From: Quillaja saponaria
Lineage: Eukaryota; Streptophyta; Magnoliopsida; Fabales; Quillajaceae
DNA: 64,000 nucleotides
NCBI GenBank assembly: GCA_029379385.1
Contig: CM055607.1
Location: 6,944,001 to 7,008,000, forward strand
Direction of reading: 5' to 3'
The position numbers and the translations under genes are program-made. The notes under the pieces are model-generated. The model made no database searches. It worked only from the letters and a program-made list of their open reading frames with translations, and was not told where the DNA came from. Shown here piece after piece: positions 49,406 through 61,492 of the stretch (position 1 is the first letter of the stretch; each line of letters opens with the position of its first letter).

Positions 49406-49789
49406 TGTTTGCTTTAAAATCAAATTTAAAGCAAATAAAAGTTGCTCACCTAAAAAAGAAAAAAAAAAGCAAGTGAAAGTTTTTTAAAGGTTTGAACTTT
49501 GAACATATCAAAATTTTGTTATTCCACATTTCCACCTGTTGGAATAGAATATTTGGACGGAATCATATTCAGATGTTATTGTAGAGTTGAAGCTTGAAGG
49601 TATTAATTCTTTTATGATATCATCTGTTTCACTATTATTTAAATTAAGAATTTGAGAACTGATCATTTTTTAATATGAATGTGGTAACTCTCTCATTGAA
49701 ATGAGACATATTGTTAACATAATAAACAGATTTAGAAATTTTTGTTAGTGGATAATAGATTAAACTTTTTATTTTTATACATACATGAT

Positions 49790-49796
49790 TTATATA

Positions 49797-49835
<39 letters not shown>

Positions 49836-50805
49836 TTGCTGATCTATAGCACACTAATTTTTTTTACAATATATACCATAATATTCTTCTATTTTACGTT
49901 ATCATTTTTACAATGACATAATTCTAAAAAATAAAATTCATATCATGATTTAATATAAGGTCATGCAACAATAAATTTTATTATTATTAAAAATCTATCC
50001 AAAATTTACTTTTTTCATATAATTTTTTATTTTATTTTATGTAATTGTGAAGATAGATAAGATAAAAGAATCAATTTTTTTAACCCAATCTAGATGTTGA
50101 TGTGCTTTGGAAACAAAAGGTACTGAGAATTCTTGTTAAATTATTATTATTATTTTAAATGAGGTAAGAGATAATACTAGATTCATTAAATAACAAAATA
50201 ATCCAGTGTTGGCAAAAATTCGTGTCATATTTGTAAGTTCTTAGATATTTTCAAACTACTAATAAATTGTGAGAAAAGCTTACTTAAAAGTTTTTTTTAA
50301 TCATGTGAAATTTAATTTATATGATTCCTATAAATTTAGTTTGGATTTTTTTTACACAAATAAATGGTATGATAATGTTTTTTTTTTTTTAATTAGTGAA
50401 ATTCTTATTGAATTTATCTAGTAACCTTCAAAATAGTTTAAAATAGTCTGATATGTTATATAAAGTAATTCAATTATAATTAGACTACAATTTATTTTAT
50501 TTATTTTATTTATAAAAATATGTGAGGGAAAATACTTTAAATCTAAAAATTAGTGTAGTCAAGTACTTCAAATTCAACAATCATTAAGGTCAATTAGACA
50601 AATTCTTTATAAATAATTTTTTTGGCCTATCACTAAGAACACTTTTGTAATTTCAACGGGGCAGCTATCCCACGAGTAGATTCGCCAATGGTAAGACTTA
50701 ATATTACATATAAGTAGATGAGGTACTCTTCTTAATACCTATTTATTGGTTGGTCAATACGATAACATACATATTGTTAACATAATAAGACTTAATATTT
50801 CCCTT
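49790..50805. other. AT-rich sequence without a gene
   Basis: A TA run at about 49798-49832 is followed by AT-rich sequence. No coding potential or repeat ends are recognised. Confidence 0.4.
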
Positions 50806-51196
50806 ATTTGTTTAGGTTTTTGAAATAGCTTTTGGATTTAAGTTTCTCTACAAAGTTGTTCAGTAGTAAATGTTTTATTTTTTTAGCTTTACAAAAAGTT
50901 ATTTTGGGCTTTTAGAGCCCTAAAAACTACTTAAAGCCAAAGTTAGAAAAATAAGATTTTTAAATAGAAAACAAGTGAAACTAAAATAAATTTTAATAAT
51001 TACTTTATTTAGACAAAATATAGCCATAATATTTGTCAAAATGATATTTTTTTTAAAATAATTTTAATGCTCAATATCATTTTTAGAAAAATCAAATCAA
51101 ACAATATTAACATATCTCATAGCTTATTTTAAACAGCTTTACTTAAAAAGTATTTCTACACACATTTACATACATATCTTAACCAAACAGACTCAA
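50806..51196. repeat. MITE-like repeat, copy 1
   Basis: The sequence has a partner at about 52045-52430. Shared blocks include AAGTTT(T)TCTACAAA, TTTAGAGCC/TTCAGAGTCC and AATTTTAATAATTA. The ends are loosely inverted: TTGTTTAGG on the left, and CCAAACAG on the right. It is AT-rich and non-coding. The exact termini are uncertain. Confidence 0.45.
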
Positions 51197-51359
51197 TTAT
51201 ATATAAGTAGATGAGATATTCCTTCTTATATATCAATTGAGTGGTTTTTAGAGTGGGGCTCTAACATTTAAATTAATTGCATTAAAAAATTATTTAATTT
51301 ATTATTTTCAATTTTCAATAATCACCAAACATAATGAAAATTAATATTCTACGAGTGAG

Positions 51360-51905
51360 ATGAGAAACAACCTGGAATATCTCCTAGCTTATCTTCTTCT
51401 AATTCAAGACGTGTGACCATAGAAACTCTTGAAACATTGGAGACTTAGGCTTAGTTTGGCGATGTTTTTCAAGATGGTGCTTCGGCTTTTAAAAAGTTAT
51501 ATAACCTAAATATTATTTGGTTAATCCTTTTTTAGGAGTACCTTTTAAAAGCTAGTTGTGATTTTTTTAAATTAAAAATACAAAAATCATCATATTAATT
51601 TTAGAAAATTACCAAATATATCGTCAATTAATTTATAAACTATTATATTTCTCTTCCTAAATATATCTTTAATCAATTATGTCAATTTTTGTCATTTAAT
51701 ACATTTACAGCAGCTTATGATTTGTTTTACCAAATATCTTGTTCATTGTTTTTACTACTCACAACAACTTTTATGAAAAATTTACCAAACAGGATTATTG
51801 TGACTTTTTGACAGCTGCTTTTTGACAATATGAAAGGTACAACATTACCAAACCAAGCCTTAAAAACGATATTAACCCAACTTTTGAGGGCATTGAATAT
51901 TTGTG
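51360..51905 (-). pseudogene. Ankyrin-gene exon 1 relic interrupted by a MITE
   Basis: The part at 51360-51420 matches the 3' end of the gag-like exon 1 of gene C, with its donor region (CTGGAATATCTCC). It jumps to the exon's start region (AAACATTGGAGAC) at about 51432-51447, so the middle is deleted. The remaining start-proximal part resumes at 51863 (ATTAACCCAACTTTTGA). A 412-bp MITE lies between. No reading frame survives. Confidence 0.65.
51448..51859. mobile_element. PIF/Harbinger (Tourist-like) MITE
   Basis: It is 412 bp, flanked by a TTA duplication (51445-51447 and 51860-51862). The terminal inverted repeats are GGCTTAGTTTGGCGATGT on the left and, on the minus strand at the right end, GGCTTGGTTTGGTAATGT. 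It splits an ankyrin exon 1 relic whose undisturbed form is seen in genes A-C, so the insertion is supported by empty sites. The open frame across it is not a gene. Confidence 0.7.
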
Positions 51906-52044
51906 CCTTTGTTTTTTCTTTTTCTTTTTTGAAAAATTTGAATATTTTGAAACTTAATATGAACTTTGTGGCCCGGGTTTGGCTTTTTTTTCTCCTCACT
52001 TTTGGCTTAGAGGAGGTACACACAAACTGCTTCAACTCAAAAAT

Positions 52045-52430
52045 AATTTTTTATTCAATGTTCTTGTCTGGTTTAACTTTTAAAACAGTTTTTAAGTTTA
52101 AGTTTTTCTACAAATATGTTTTGGTATTATAGATTTTATTTTTAAGCTTTATAGAAAAATATTTTTTGGCTTTCAGAGTCCAAAAAGCTAAAGTTAAAAA
52201 AAAAAATTCAAATAGAAAACAAGGAAATTCAAATGAATTTTAATAATTATTTTATTTTGACAAATATAACCACAATATTTATCAAAATTGTTTTTTTAGT
52301 AATTTTAATCTCAACATTTTTATATCTCACAACACTTTTATATTAACTCATCCAAACACTTTTTTTATTTTTTATACAACCCTTTTTAAACAATTCTACT
52401 TAAAAAATATTTTTATACATAGTGATTTTA
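52045..52430. repeat. MITE-like repeat, copy 2
   Basis: This is the partner of 50806-51196, in the same orientation, with similar internal blocks and AT-rich composition. The ends are not sharply defined. Confidence 0.45.
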
Positions 52431-52527
52431 CACCAAGCTTATCCAGTCTTTTAGGCATTAACTGTCAAATTATAGCATTACGCGCATTTTAAAACTTGCT
52501 TAGCCTCTTTCAAGACTGAGATATGGA

Positions 52528-53665
52528 ATGAATTTTGCTTATGAAAGCACTGGTTTTTTCAACACATTGGCTAATCTAACCAACATAACAACCCAAATCG
52601 ACTTTTTCCAAAAGCTAATCCAAGAAAATGCCTACACCAAACAAGACCTTGAGTCCTCCATTGCTCTAGAATCAGTTGCTGGCAACGATTATACTAATTT
52701 TCTAGTAAAAAATGGAAGCCTAGAGGTGAGTTTTAATTGAGTTAAATAATTATAATGACTTGCGGACTGTGGCTTATGTATGTTTCTTGCGTTGTTTGCT
52801 TGATTCTATGTCTCTTTTTAATGTGATAGAAGTTGCCAACCATCACTGCATCTCTAGTTAATTAACTTTCCTTGAATCTCATACGCATTCAAAGCTTGAG
52901 AGTGAAAAAGATAGCAGGTTTGGAGCCACTGGGATGTTTACCACAAATATCTGCGGCTTCTGCATATCAAAATTGCATTGACCCTCTAAAATTGTTCTCC
53001 AACACTCAACAACCAGATGTTGCTGCAAGCGGTTCAAAACTTGACCCATGAAATTAGTGAAGGAACCGTGTTCATGATGCTAGATCTCAATGGTGCTTTC
53101 ATTACTACAATAAACAACCTGAGAAGTCATACAGGTAAGATGCGACACCTCAAAGTTTGTGATTTGTCGTGCGGGAGCTAACATTTGTATATGTTAATTC
53201 ACAGATCAGGTGTATACCGATTTAATGTTGTGAACCATATAAGCAGCTTTAGTGAGTTTAATTATGGCGGAGCAATGTCAAGTAATTTAACCTATTTTGT
53301 GAGTGTGTTAAATGATATCAGAGCCAGCCTACTTAGATATATTACAATTACATAGATTAATGCGTCAAATAAAAATTTATTGACGAAAAAGTATTTTAAC
53401 TTTTATAGACTTGTATCATTAAATAAGCATGGAATGATATTTTTTTCATTATATATGCAGGACATTAGAATCGATGAATCCATTGCAACCATGTTGCGTT
53501 GGTTTGATCGTGGAGAACTCGTGGAAATTTGAATGAGAAAAGAGAGAAGAATTATACTGTTTGAAAGAACCCAGAGATATCATTCTTTTGGGACTTAGTT
53601 TATCCTTTTCAAAATGGTTGGCATTTACTATATTTAGCCTTAGAATCTTCTCTCCAGCAACTCTT
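52528..53665 (+). pseudogene. GDSL esterase/lipase relic 2
   Basis: It is homologous to 24345-25497. Exon 2 (52528-52723) is open and reads MNFAYESTGFFNTLAN and SVAGNDYTN. Exon 3 (from about 52831) has an in-frame stop near 52861, a small deletion near 52914 and a frameshift near 53010. The last exon (about 53461-53665) keeps NPLQPCCVG and a degraded FFWDL block. The first exon, with the signal peptide and catalytic serine, is missing, as in relic 1. It converges on gene C about 340 bp away. Confidence 0.75.
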
Positions 53666-54005
53666 TTAGATATGTTAATTAACTTTGACAAAATGTTATT
53701 AATTAGATTATAATATGATCCGTTTCACTTACGAGTTCTATCAGAATAAAATATTTTTTATATTTTCTGTCTTGAGAATATATAATTTGTTCTTTAATTT
53801 AAATCCAACATACATATACCACTATAATCCAATATGACCTAATCCCAAATACATAGATACACACAAACAAATGGCACTATATATTTACAAATTTAGTTGA
53901 AACAGTACTTAGAGAAAGACATTTTCTAGTTATAAAACTCCAACTTGTATAATTAAATAGATAATTAAATAGAGCACGCCTGAAGTAACATACATACTGA
54001 GCAAC

Positions 54006-57000
54006 TCAGAACCAACGGTTTACTTCCCTATTGAAAATGACTGGCCTATATGTTGAGTTGAATATTTGAACAAGAGGTGGAAATTGCAGTAGCATGAACA
54101 GAGTGACTGGAATGGTAGCAAGAAGAGTCACAGGAATGAAAATCCATGATTGTCCATGTAATGTAAAGTACATAGCAGCACAAAATGTGATCATCATGGT
54201 TGCAATGGAGAAAAATAAGGCAGAAAGGCCTATCATCAACCTCTTGGGCAAAGATTCGAGAAAATCTTCCTCTGCATAACGTGATGTAAGGATGCGCAAA
54301 AACATCAATACAGAAGTTGAAGAAGAGAAAAGTGATATGGCATCTGATATCATGAAGAGCATGAATAACTTGTGATTTAAGAATATCGGAGAGCCATTGT
54401 CATTGTTACCACCTGGAAAAGTGAATGCTGCAGCAAACATAATGGTAACTATGAGAGCACCTACAACTGTACAAGAGCTTGCTGTCTCCTTCATCCATCT
54501 CTCACCCTCTTTTACCAATTCTTTGTGATTCTCTGTGAACACATCTCTAGGTGTCTTCTTATCAATGTTTAAAGCCTCTTGCATATAAGGTGGAACTATA
54601 CTTTCCACTTCCTGCAAATATTTAAAGAAAAATATTGAATGAACGAAAATAAATCAAGGATCAGATGAAACATATTCAGAGCTAGTTCGCTTTGCATATC
54701 ATAAAGGACTGATTAATATAAACTTATACTATGTATTAGATAGATCATTAGTTGTATAAATGCATTATCATCTTTCTTACTTAAATGAATAATCCTAACA
54801 TGCATATATATATATATATATATATAAGAAAGGATGAATAATTCAAGACTATATTATTCTCTTATTAATAGATATTGTATAAGAATCAACATAATAGTAT
54901 TATACGTACTATCATACCCTTTTAACATACACCGAGTAAGACTTTAATGTCAAACACATTTTAACAGATTTAGTCTGAGATAATCACCTTAAACCACTGT
55001 AGTTCTCTTTGCATTTGCAAAGCTGCACCCGAGATGCGATTGAGTTCTGTCAAAGGTGCTAATTCCCCAGCCACATGTAGCATGTTATTCTTCCTTGAAT
55101 CCAACGAACTTACAAGCGCATCTTTTTTTTCATACCCGAATATGAGGCTGAAAACTTTAGATTGACGAAATTGAATAGCATAAAAGAACAAGTTTCTACG
55201 TATCTTGTCACGACACCATAAAAGATCTGGATTTGCTTTTGATGATTCAATTATAAACTCTGAGATTCCTCGTTCCGCAGCTCGAAAGATTGCATCATAT
55301 ACTAAACCATTTGACATTTGTTCACGACTTAAAGTTTCAATTTTTTTGCACACAATACGTAGAAGTTCAAGTGATTTCTCATGGTCTAATTTCATTTGGT
55401 ATATTTTCTTGATTCCTGACACAATTGATAATACAAACTCTATCAATTTCCCAATGATCGATTGTCATTATTAATGTATGAGAAAATGAAGAAATTATGG
55501 CTAAAAATCAGATAAACAGAAAATAACTAGTATTATTGAAGGCTTGAGATTAGGCCAAATGTGGAAATAATTAACATCAATTAGGCCAAAGATTTTCTCA
55601 AAAAGATTATTTTGCTCATTGACGATTAGTATCTAAGAGTTCATTCCTCATTTCCACATTGTATTCTTTGAAGAAAATTAAAACAAATTATAAATAAAAT
55701 AAAAAAACCACGAAGCGATCATTAATTACTACCGTCAAACCCTCCCTAGTGCACGAAATGGAGATTGTAAGTAGTAGTTACCTAAGAAATTATGGATATC
55801 CGAAATTAATCTTTCCCGTAGGCATAGATGAACTGCAACACAAAGAGAAACAATAATTAATTAAAAAAATCAATAAAAAAAAGGAAAAAAAAAAAGAAAA
55901 AAAGACTTGATCATGCAGCATATGTACCTATTATATTCTCATCACATTCTCTTCTTTGATCATCATCGTCGATGTTTAGTTGAACGTGATTAGCAGAAGA
56001 AGATGGTTTTATCTGGATCCCTTTTCACAAACAATGAGTTCATGTTAATTCTTTTATTTCATTATTACATGAAGAAACAAGAAATAGCTTTGAAAAAATT
56101 ACAGCATTTTCCATTCCTAATTGCTACTAGAAATATCTATATATATGCACAACAAAACCTAGTAATTTGCAATTGAGGACTTCTCATCCTCAAACCTATG
56201 ATTAGGACCAACTTAAACCAAGGTATTATTTTTCTGTGCAAATGTCTCGCGGTTAAAAATAGTACTAAACAATTAATTATAACAAAAATGTACTGATAAT
56301 AATAAGGTTCATATAATTGTTGCAATTAAAAAATTATCTCGTAATTAATAAAATTAACAAACAATTTAATTCATGGTAGAAATGTGAAAGTTGTAGTACT
56401 TACAATCATAGATCCATTGTTGCCAAAATGAGAGGTTACTGCCACTGGGGAAAGCAGAAGGTATCGTAGCCAAACGTAAAACTAAAGTGCGGTCAAAGTT
56501 GTCTGGTGCTATTGCAAAATCTGGGCAACGCTTGACCAAATCCAGTGCCATATCTAGAACAAGTCATTATAAGGTAATGTACATGGATTAATTGGTAATT
56601 CCCTTTTGGAATCTCAAAACATGATTAAAATGTTGTTAATTAGTAAAATCAAATGCACAATAAAATAAAAAGTTAAAATTAGGGTGTGTTTGGTATGAGG
56701 TTAATAGGACTTAAACCTTAAAGGAGAAATGTTTAACCTGTATTAAGTGTGTTTGGAAAAAAATTCCTTGAAAGGTTATAATTTCTGGAGATTAAAATGT
56801 CTTCATAAAAAGGCATTAATATATAACCTACGGGGGACTAGTTTAAGAAGGGTCATATTGAACTAGGAGAGTTGGTGACAGTCCAGTCCTTCTCTTTCTG
56901 AGTGCTAATTCTTGAATCTACTTCGAGAATTCCTCATTAGAGAGGGATTCTTCTAAGCTTGCCTTACAGGATCTTCATATGGTTCGAATTGTTGAAAATG

Positions 57001-59879
57001 GGTACTCGCAAGAACGAGACTTTTAAATCCTCATCCATGGAGCTCCAAACAGACTCGATCGGTCCAATCTCTGAACAAAGCGACACACTAAAGCTCATCC
57101 TTCACCATGATTCCATCGTTTCAAGGAAGCATGAGATTGCGGAGGCTAGGGTTTAAGAAGAATAGGGGGCTTGAGAATAATTGGCTTCGACCATTGCTAA
57201 CAGGTTGTACTAACCTTCACTACCATTTCTTCGATTAGAGCTAGAGACTGATTGGGAAAAAGGAAGACGAATTACCGGAAAAGCTTGCTGGAAAGAAATA
57301 TTCAAATCCACCAATTGTTAAGCAATAGAATGTCTTTGCTTTTCAATTTACTCCAACCAGTAAAACAGGCAGAAAATAAAAATCACATCAAACTATACTC
57401 CTGAGTTAATATTAATATTTAATCCGATTCCAATCATAATTAATATTTAACTTGTTATAGCTTAATTAATATCTATTATCACAGCCAAACACAATTAATA
57501 TTAAAATTTCTATCCTTAACGCATGTTCCATGAAAATATATTTATAAAACACTTAACCTTTGAATGTTTAATCCTCAACCAAACACACCCTAAAGGTAAT
57601 CATATTATGGTGTATATGTAACCCATAAGAAGTATTCAACGTTAGATTTTGCTTAAAAAATGGATTTTATTTTCATTTGTTTTTACAAATGATAAAGAGA
57701 GGCAGAGTGGTAAAATATGTTTTTAAGAAAGGCAAATATATGTTATGTTCTCAAGTTTTAGGAAATTTTTTAAGTGAAAATATTTTAAGGAGTTAATTAA
57801 ACTAATGAATATATTTGATAAGCGGTTTGTTGAATTGATAATTGCATGATATTAAAGAGGTTGGAAGAGATAAATCCTCCAACAAATCATGTGTCAATGT
57901 TTAAATATTGGGCCTCGGACTTATCGAGTTGTAATTAACCTAGATTGAGTACTATCTAAGCTAAAATTCATGTGTTTATAGAACTAATGATTTTGTCTTA
58001 ATTTCTCAATTTAAACTACAAGTAATTAGACTTACTCAATTATACTATTCCATACATCTCTATAGATTAATAAAATATATAATTGTTTCTTACCCATAAG
58101 TCTGAGATAATAGCATTGGCAAAGAAGTGTAGCACCATAGGTTTCTTTTTCACCCACGAGTTCCTCAAATGGAGTGACTGAGTAAAGATAGCGAGCCATT
58201 TCAATGTGACGATATTTAATAGCCAATGAAACTGGAATCCATTTGCGGTTATTTGCAATTGTGAGTACATTTTTGTTTCTCTTAACCACCCATTTGGCCA
58301 TTTCAATACTTCCAGCAGAAGTTAGAGTTGCAAGAGCTGTGTCTCCCTCATTGTCTCTTATTTCTATTGCTTCTTTTGACATCAATTTCAATAACTCTTT
58401 CATAATATTAAAATGCCCAAATTCAACAGCAACGTGAAGAGCCGTCTTGCCAGATGGTGCAATTCTTCGATTCAGTGTATCACGATGGGTGTCAATGAAA
58501 TCCTTTGCAGCCTCCCACTTTCCTTCCTGCAATGCCTTGTAAAATGTTGCATCCTGAGCATAATCGTTGATGTCTGTTGATCATTGCAAATTAAGTTTTC
58601 GTTAATTTTTTTTTCACATTTCATCTTTAATTTAATACTTAGTTGATCAAGTGGACTGAAATATGTTATGATCCAAATCTTTAAAAAGTGATCAAGCTTC
58701 TTCTTCTTTTTTTTCACTTGGAAAATCTTGTCCTCTAATGCAAAAATGTAATTAGGTTTTATTACATACATAGCAAAAGAAATTATTAAAAAAGGACAAA
58801 GATATTTATACATACTTATTTATTTACAATGATTCAACATTTGATTTTTATTTTTTTTTTATAAAAATGATATTTCACTAACTTTAAGTATAATTAGGAT
58901 TCAAATCTTCTGCTCTTATAACAGGATCAAATCCTGTAAGAAAAATTACTACATACACAAATATATATATATATATATATATTCCTCAATAATTAAATTA
59001 TTATGGCAAAAATTAGTGTTTTTCTCTCAAACAGATTCATGTATTATGTGAAATAATCTAAATCTATCAATAATGTCAAAACAAATTTATTAGTTTAAAA
59101 AGTGAGGTGTCACCTCTCAATTGGACCATATCTCATCAATATGGCAAAACAAATTAAATTAATCGATTCTCACAAATAGGACCAAATTAAAAAGAAAAAG
59201 TTTCCACTATCTTAAGAAAAATTATTAAAGTGATGAGCCCTTGGTTTGCAGTCGTGCAAATATGCATGGGACACATGCAAAGCAAGTGAAAGGTTTTTCA
59301 AGTTTTGAGCATATCAAAATTTTGTTATTCCACCAAATATATTCTGCTCTAACAAGTAGGATCGAACATACCACAATTTTGTTATTCCACCAAACATATT
59401 TATTGTATCTTAATTATAAGTTTTTTTATATAAATAAATTATATAATTTATTTTCAATAATCGCCAAACATAATAAAATTGAAATTGTACGAGGGAGAGA
59501 GAGAGAAACAACCTGGAATACCTGCTGACTTATCTTCATCTAATTCAAGACATGTGACCATAGATCTGTACTTATTATACAAAGCACCCCAAGCTTTTTT
59601 GGCAGTAATATCATTTTCCATTGTTACAGAAAGTGCTTCCGATCCACATGACATATGAATTGCATGTAAAGCCGCCGCATTTTTTCTTTTCCACGATTTA
59701 AACTCAGCAGTATCAATATCACAGTCGGGTGATTGGACCTCTACGATCACATCCCATAGATCTTGTCCCAACAAATAATTTTTCATCCAAACATGCCATT
59801 CTGCATAATTGTCTTGATTAAGAAGCTCCCGAACCATTGGAGATGTAGAAGACGGCGTTAACCCAACTTTTGAACTCAT
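54006..59879 (-). CDS. Gene C: gag-like/ankyrin/PGG membrane protein
   Basis: Seven coding exons: 59879-59522, 58573-58094, 56553-56404, 56020-55928, 55832-55782, 55415-54988 and 54611-54006. They form 722 codons (721 aa), all open and in the same phases as A and B. Residues 1-119 are the gag-like domain (NYAEWHVWMKNYLLGQDLWD); residues 120-279 hold ankyrin repeats (KTALHVAVEFGHFNIMKELL, GDTALATL). A charged linker (NIDDDDQRREC) is in exon 4. Residues 521-721 are the PGG domain, here AAAFTFPGGNND, with four hydrophobic segments. A TATA box and a 5'-UTR intron precede the ATG as in gene A. Intron 2 is enlarged by a 909-bp TIR element. The inferred role is membrane ankyrin signalling of the ACD6/ITN1 type. 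Confidence 0.8.
54798..54824. repeat. TA microsatellite in intron 6 of gene C
   Basis: An AT/TA run of about 26 bases, absent from the corresponding introns of A and B. Confidence 0.75.
56682..57590. mobile_element. Non-autonomous TIR DNA transposon carrying gene-like sequence
   Basis: The 909-bp insert in intron 2 of gene C starts GGGTGTGTTTGG and ends CCAAACACACCC, a perfect 12-bp terminal inverted repeat. It is flanked by TA on both sides (56680-56681 and 57591-57592). Intron 2 of gene A shows the empty site (AAAATTAAAGG near 14130). The middle (about 56900-57180) is less AT-rich and has a short plus-strand frame from 56998 (MGTRKNE...) that looks like a captured or gag-start-like fragment. 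No transposase is present. The superfamily could be Harbinger-like or TA-targeting. Confidence 0.65.
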
Positions 59880-60072
59880 TCTACTTACTGCCCAAAAAAA
59901 ATTTAAAATAAGTGACGTACAGATTGTGAAGCAAAGCAAAGTTTGAAAGTATTCAAGTACTTGTTGATGGTTGAAGCTCAAGTCCAGAAACTAAAGAGAT
60001 GCATAGCTTGCAGACTGCAGAAGCAAATGGAGAAATGCACTGGGTGAGCGGATACTTGACTGCACTGGCTAG

Positions 60073-60080
60073 TTTTATAG
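60073..60080 (-). promoter_or_regulatory. TATA box of gene C
   Basis: The minus strand reads CTATAAAA, at the position of the gene A TATA box (17339-17346), with conserved flanks on both sides. Confidence 0.6.
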
Positions 60081-61390
60081 CCAGTCAAGACGCTATTAAT
60101 TAATTAATTTAATTGAACTGACCAATATACTGTATTTTTAAACCACATCTGAATAATGTAAAATTTTCTCAAATTATACGGTCTCAAGTGAAATTTTTAA
60201 AATTTGATTAGCTTATCAGACTAATTACTAATAACAATATCACATTTCTTATTATATTTGATTATAATCTTATCAAACTTATTTTTAATTTAATAATTTA
60301 GATGTTAAACTAGAAATTTTTTTTTTTATATGATTAGGTATTTTTTTTTAATATAATATAAAAATAAACAATAATTTTGTACTTATTTTTCTCCACTTAT
60401 AATCAGATTTAATAATAATTCTATTTAATCAAGTAAAAGATTATAAGATTCCTATTATATCACAAATGACATCCACATATCATTAATACATCACCTAAAA
60501 TTTAACCAAATTACTTTCTCGATTAATGAATACTAATTTGATATTTTATATTTTTTTTATTGAAACTGTCAAAACATGGTTATCAAGTAGCAAGGGTCCA
60601 GAAAAGAAATATTTCTTTTAGCTTTACATCCCCAGAATATTCCCAAGGCATATTAGAAACATTCTTTTTATTGAGTTAGACGATGGAGGGCCGAGGTCGA
60701 CTGCTGGCTTTAGATCTATGACCGATTATAAATGGAAGTGTTGAAGGAAAGTGTCGGTTGCAGCATTTTTAATGAAAACGAAAATAAATAACTTTACAGT
60801 GTTTTAAATTAGTTTCAAAGAGGTTAAAGTTTCTAAAATTTTTGTGAAAATCATTTAATTAACTTCCTGAAACTATAACCTTTGAGTTCTTTCTTTTGCC
60901 AAACACACTTAACAGAGGTTAAAGTTTTATCACTTAATTTTGTCCACTATTAACTCTATACCAAACACACCCCAAAGATAATAAAATCTAGATGTATATG
61001 TAACCTAATAAGAAATATTCAAAGTTAGATTTTGCTTTAAAAATGAATTTTTTTTTTCTTTACAAATGATAAAGAGAGTTAGTGTGGTAATATATGTTTT
61101 TTAAGAAATTTAAATATATGTTATGTTCTAAAGTTTTACGAATCTGAAATATTTTGAAGAGTTAATTAAAGAAATAAAAATATTTGACGAGTGTCTTGTC
61201 AAATTGATAATCACGCTTTAAAATAGAGGTTGAAAGGGATAAATCCTCGTATAAATTATGTGTCAATGTTTAAATATTGGATCTCAAACTTACTAAATTG
61301 TATACAACCCAGCATGAGCACTATTTAAAGCTAAAATTCATGTGTTTGTAATAGAGCTAATGATTTTGCCTTCTATAAAACATATTTAAT
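60081..61390. other. 5' flank of gene C and intron 2-like sequence of a ruined fourth copy
   Basis: About 60180-60660 matches the 5' flanks found in the tandem units but lacks the Helitron and LINE inserts. It therefore serves as an empty-site reference. From about 60940 (CCAAACACACCCCAAAG) the sequence is intron 2-like; that junction contains a right-end remnant of the TIR element seen at 56682-57590. Confidence 0.5.
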
Positions 61391-61492
61391 GCAGGATGAC
61401 AGTGGAGGATATGCAGAAGAAGCTGTGAGCATGGAGTGGGCTGAGAAAAGTGCTTAACTAAGCATTCATTGTCTCTGTGGCAAAAAAAGGAA
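61388..61492 (+). other. Inserted gene scrap resembling a terminal exon
   Basis: About 105 bp is present here but absent at the same place in copies A-C (compare 28560-28590). After an acceptor-like TTAATGCAG it reads 20 open codons (61395-61454; DDSGGYAEEAVSMEWAEKSA) followed by TAA. A short trailer ending in A7 comes next. The composition differs from the AT-rich surroundings. It could be a captured exon end or filler DNA. I do not recognise the source gene. Confidence 0.4.

Larger units (their letters stand above)
44478..49790. repeat. Tandem unit gamma, enlarged by a TRIM/LARD insertion
   Basis: This is the third copy of the ~3.5-kb unit, beginning at TAGTAGAAGAGAAATGAA. Subtracting the 1.7-kb LTR insertion leaves about 3.6 kb. 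It ends in TTTTTATACATACATGATTT. After that the alpha/beta pattern does not restart; TA repeats and intron-like sequence follow. Confidence 0.75.

Noticed and set aside
51727..52132. Opposed frames of about 100 codons on both strands
   Set aside because: They span the end of a Harbinger-like MITE, the exon 1 relic and AT-rich repeat, so no single gene can be there.
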